From assembly GCA_902762785.1 (NCBI GenBank), contig CACWPL010000002.1, positions 1-64,000 of the forward strand: a DNA stretch of 64,000 nucleotides. Reading direction: 5' to 3'. The DNA comes from an uncultured Ruminococcus sp. Its GTDB lineage: Bacteria; Bacillota; Clostridia; Oscillospirales; Ruminococcaceae. How positions within the stretch are numbered: position 1 is the stretch's first letter; the number at the start of each line of letters is the position of its first letter. Under the pieces are notes generated by a model. It saw nothing but the letters and a program-made list of their open reading frames with translations. It made no database searches and was not told where the DNA came from. Shown piece by piece: positions 63,181-64,000 of this stretch. A program made the translations under genes and the position numbers.

Positions 63181-64000
63181 ATGAGAAATATTCGTATCGG
63201 TGACTATCTGGTCGAGCAGAAGCTGATCACAGCAGAGCAGCTCGATCAGGTCCTCGCAGCACAGAAGGAGAGCAATGGCTCGAAGCGCTTCGGTGAGATC
63301 GTAGTGGATATGGGGTTCATCTCCGAGATCAACCTCGCCAAGGCGCTCGCAGCAAAGCTCCGCGTGCCCTATGTGGACCTTGGCAATACGGAGATCGACG
63401 AGGACGCTGTCAAGAAGATCCCCGAGAGCTTGGCCAAGAAGCACACCGTTATCGCCATCAATATCCAGGGACGACGTCTGACCGTCGCGACCGATGACCC
63501 GATCAACTTCAACATCCTCGAGGACGTCAAGATGCAGACCGGTATGGACACCATCCCGGTACTCGCGACCAAGAGCGCCATCAACAAGGCGATCGGTCAG
63601 CACTACTCCATGGACAACGTCGACTCCGTACTGGAGAGCGTGACCCAGTTCAAGAACGATGACCTCGAGGACGAGGCCTCCAGAGACCGTGTCGAGAGCG
63701 CACCTATCGTAAAGCTCGCGACCACCATCATTGAGAACTCCTTCCGTGCCGACGCGACCGATATCCACATCGAGCCCTTCAAGACCTACACCGTCATCCG
63801 CGTCCGCGTCAACGGCGACCTGGTAGAGCTCATGAAGATCTCGAACGTGGTACATAATGCACTGACCACCCGTCTGAAGCTCATCTCCGGCATGAACATC
63901 GCCGAGAAGCGTATCCCGCAGGACGGCCGTTTCACCCAGACCGTAGACGGCACCGTGCTCGACGTTCGTGTTTCCTCCCTGCCGACGGTCAACGGCGAGA
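63181..64000 (+). CDS. pilB: Type IV pilus assembly ATPase PilB (3' end outside window)
   Basis: The first ~273 residues are present. Residues ~1-145 form an MshEN-type N-terminal domain (IGDYLVEQKLITAEQLDQVL, then FGEIVVDMGFISE). The GspE core starts near residue 175 with SAPIVKLATTIIENSFRADATDIHIEP, and GMNIAEKRIPQDGRF follows. The Walker A motif lies beyond the window. PilB powers pilus extension. GGAGGT precedes the ATG. Divergent from pilD. Confidence 0.94.
   Translation, partial: MRNIRIGDYLVEQKLITAEQLDQVLAAQKESNGSKRFGEIVVDMGFISEINLAKALAAKLRVPYVDLGNTEIDEDAVKKIPESLAKKHTVIAINIQGRRLTVATDDPINFNILEDVKMQTGMDTIPVLATKSAINKAIGQHYSMDNVDSVLESVTQFKNDDLEDEASRDRVESAPIVKLATTIIENSFRADATDIHIEPFKTYTVIRVRVNGDLVELMKISNVVHNALTTRLKLISGMNIAEKRIPQDGRFTQTVDGTVLDVRVSSLPTVNGE

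Overview
The window reads as a chromosomal segment of a high-GC, Gram-positive anaerobe of the Ruminococcaceae, close to Ruminococcus sensu stricto. The pointers are a secreted protein ending in a type I dockerin, a sortase-type cell-wall anchor tail at the left edge, Firmicutes gene orders (gdpP-rplI-dnaB, tilS-ftsH, SRP RNA-dnaX-ybaB-recR), monoderm type IV pilus genes, and sigma-A type promoters (TTGACA or TTGCAT, then a 17-bp spacer, then TATAAT) before almost every transcription unit. This assignment is inference from gene content. I see no tRNA, rRNA, CRISPR array, insertion sequence or integrase.

Left part (1-27.6 kb): mostly housekeeping. After a sorting-signal tail come two PH-domain (DUF304) membrane proteins (-), an AGCS-type amino-acid symporter, and a shortened nucleotidyltransferase/beta-helix/phosphohexomutase fusion whose catalytic loops all look destroyed. 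Then RNase J (behind a strong promoter and a ~415-nt structured leader), GdpP, L9, DnaB, TilS and FtsH (+). Next are a small membrane protein, a PutP-type symporter, and a leftward group: cytidine deaminase, VOC protein, membrane protein, acetate kinase, HAD phosphatase and TmcAL. An alpha/beta hydrolase, a short pyrophosphatase-like protein, PurA, a repeat-bearing membrane protein and an orphan protein of phage-structural appearance follow.

Centre (27.6-39.0 kb): one leftward operon of ten genes with one clear promoter (39015-39043) and one clear terminator (27601-27629). It encodes an ABC-2 polysaccharide exporter whose ATPase carries a Wzt-like C-terminal domain, a coiled-coil methyltransferase, a second coiled-coil protein, three GT4 glycosyltransferases, a GT-C membrane glycosyltransferase, a polyprenyl-phosphate-sugar synthase-like GT2 and a flippase-like membrane protein. 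Together these suggest a cell-surface glycan made in the cytoplasm, capped, exported by ABC transporter and decorated outside.

Right part (39-64 kb): glycogen synthase (glgA), an SCP2-domain protein with a histone-H1-like Lys/Ala tail, the small SRP RNA followed by dnaX-ybaB-recR, the dockerin protein, a galK-galE-DUF1836 operon, glycogen branching enzyme (glgB) divergent from a TetR regulator over back-to-back promoters, and then a type IV pilus locus. That locus holds pilC, a pilM-pilN fusion, a pilO-like gene, a ~1,045-residue PilX-like protein with a Cys-rich tail and two prepilins (+), then pilD (-), then pilB (+, cut by the window end). Dockerin protein, sortase tail, exported glycan and pilus together fit a surface-attached, polysaccharide-degrading gut bacterium storing glycogen.
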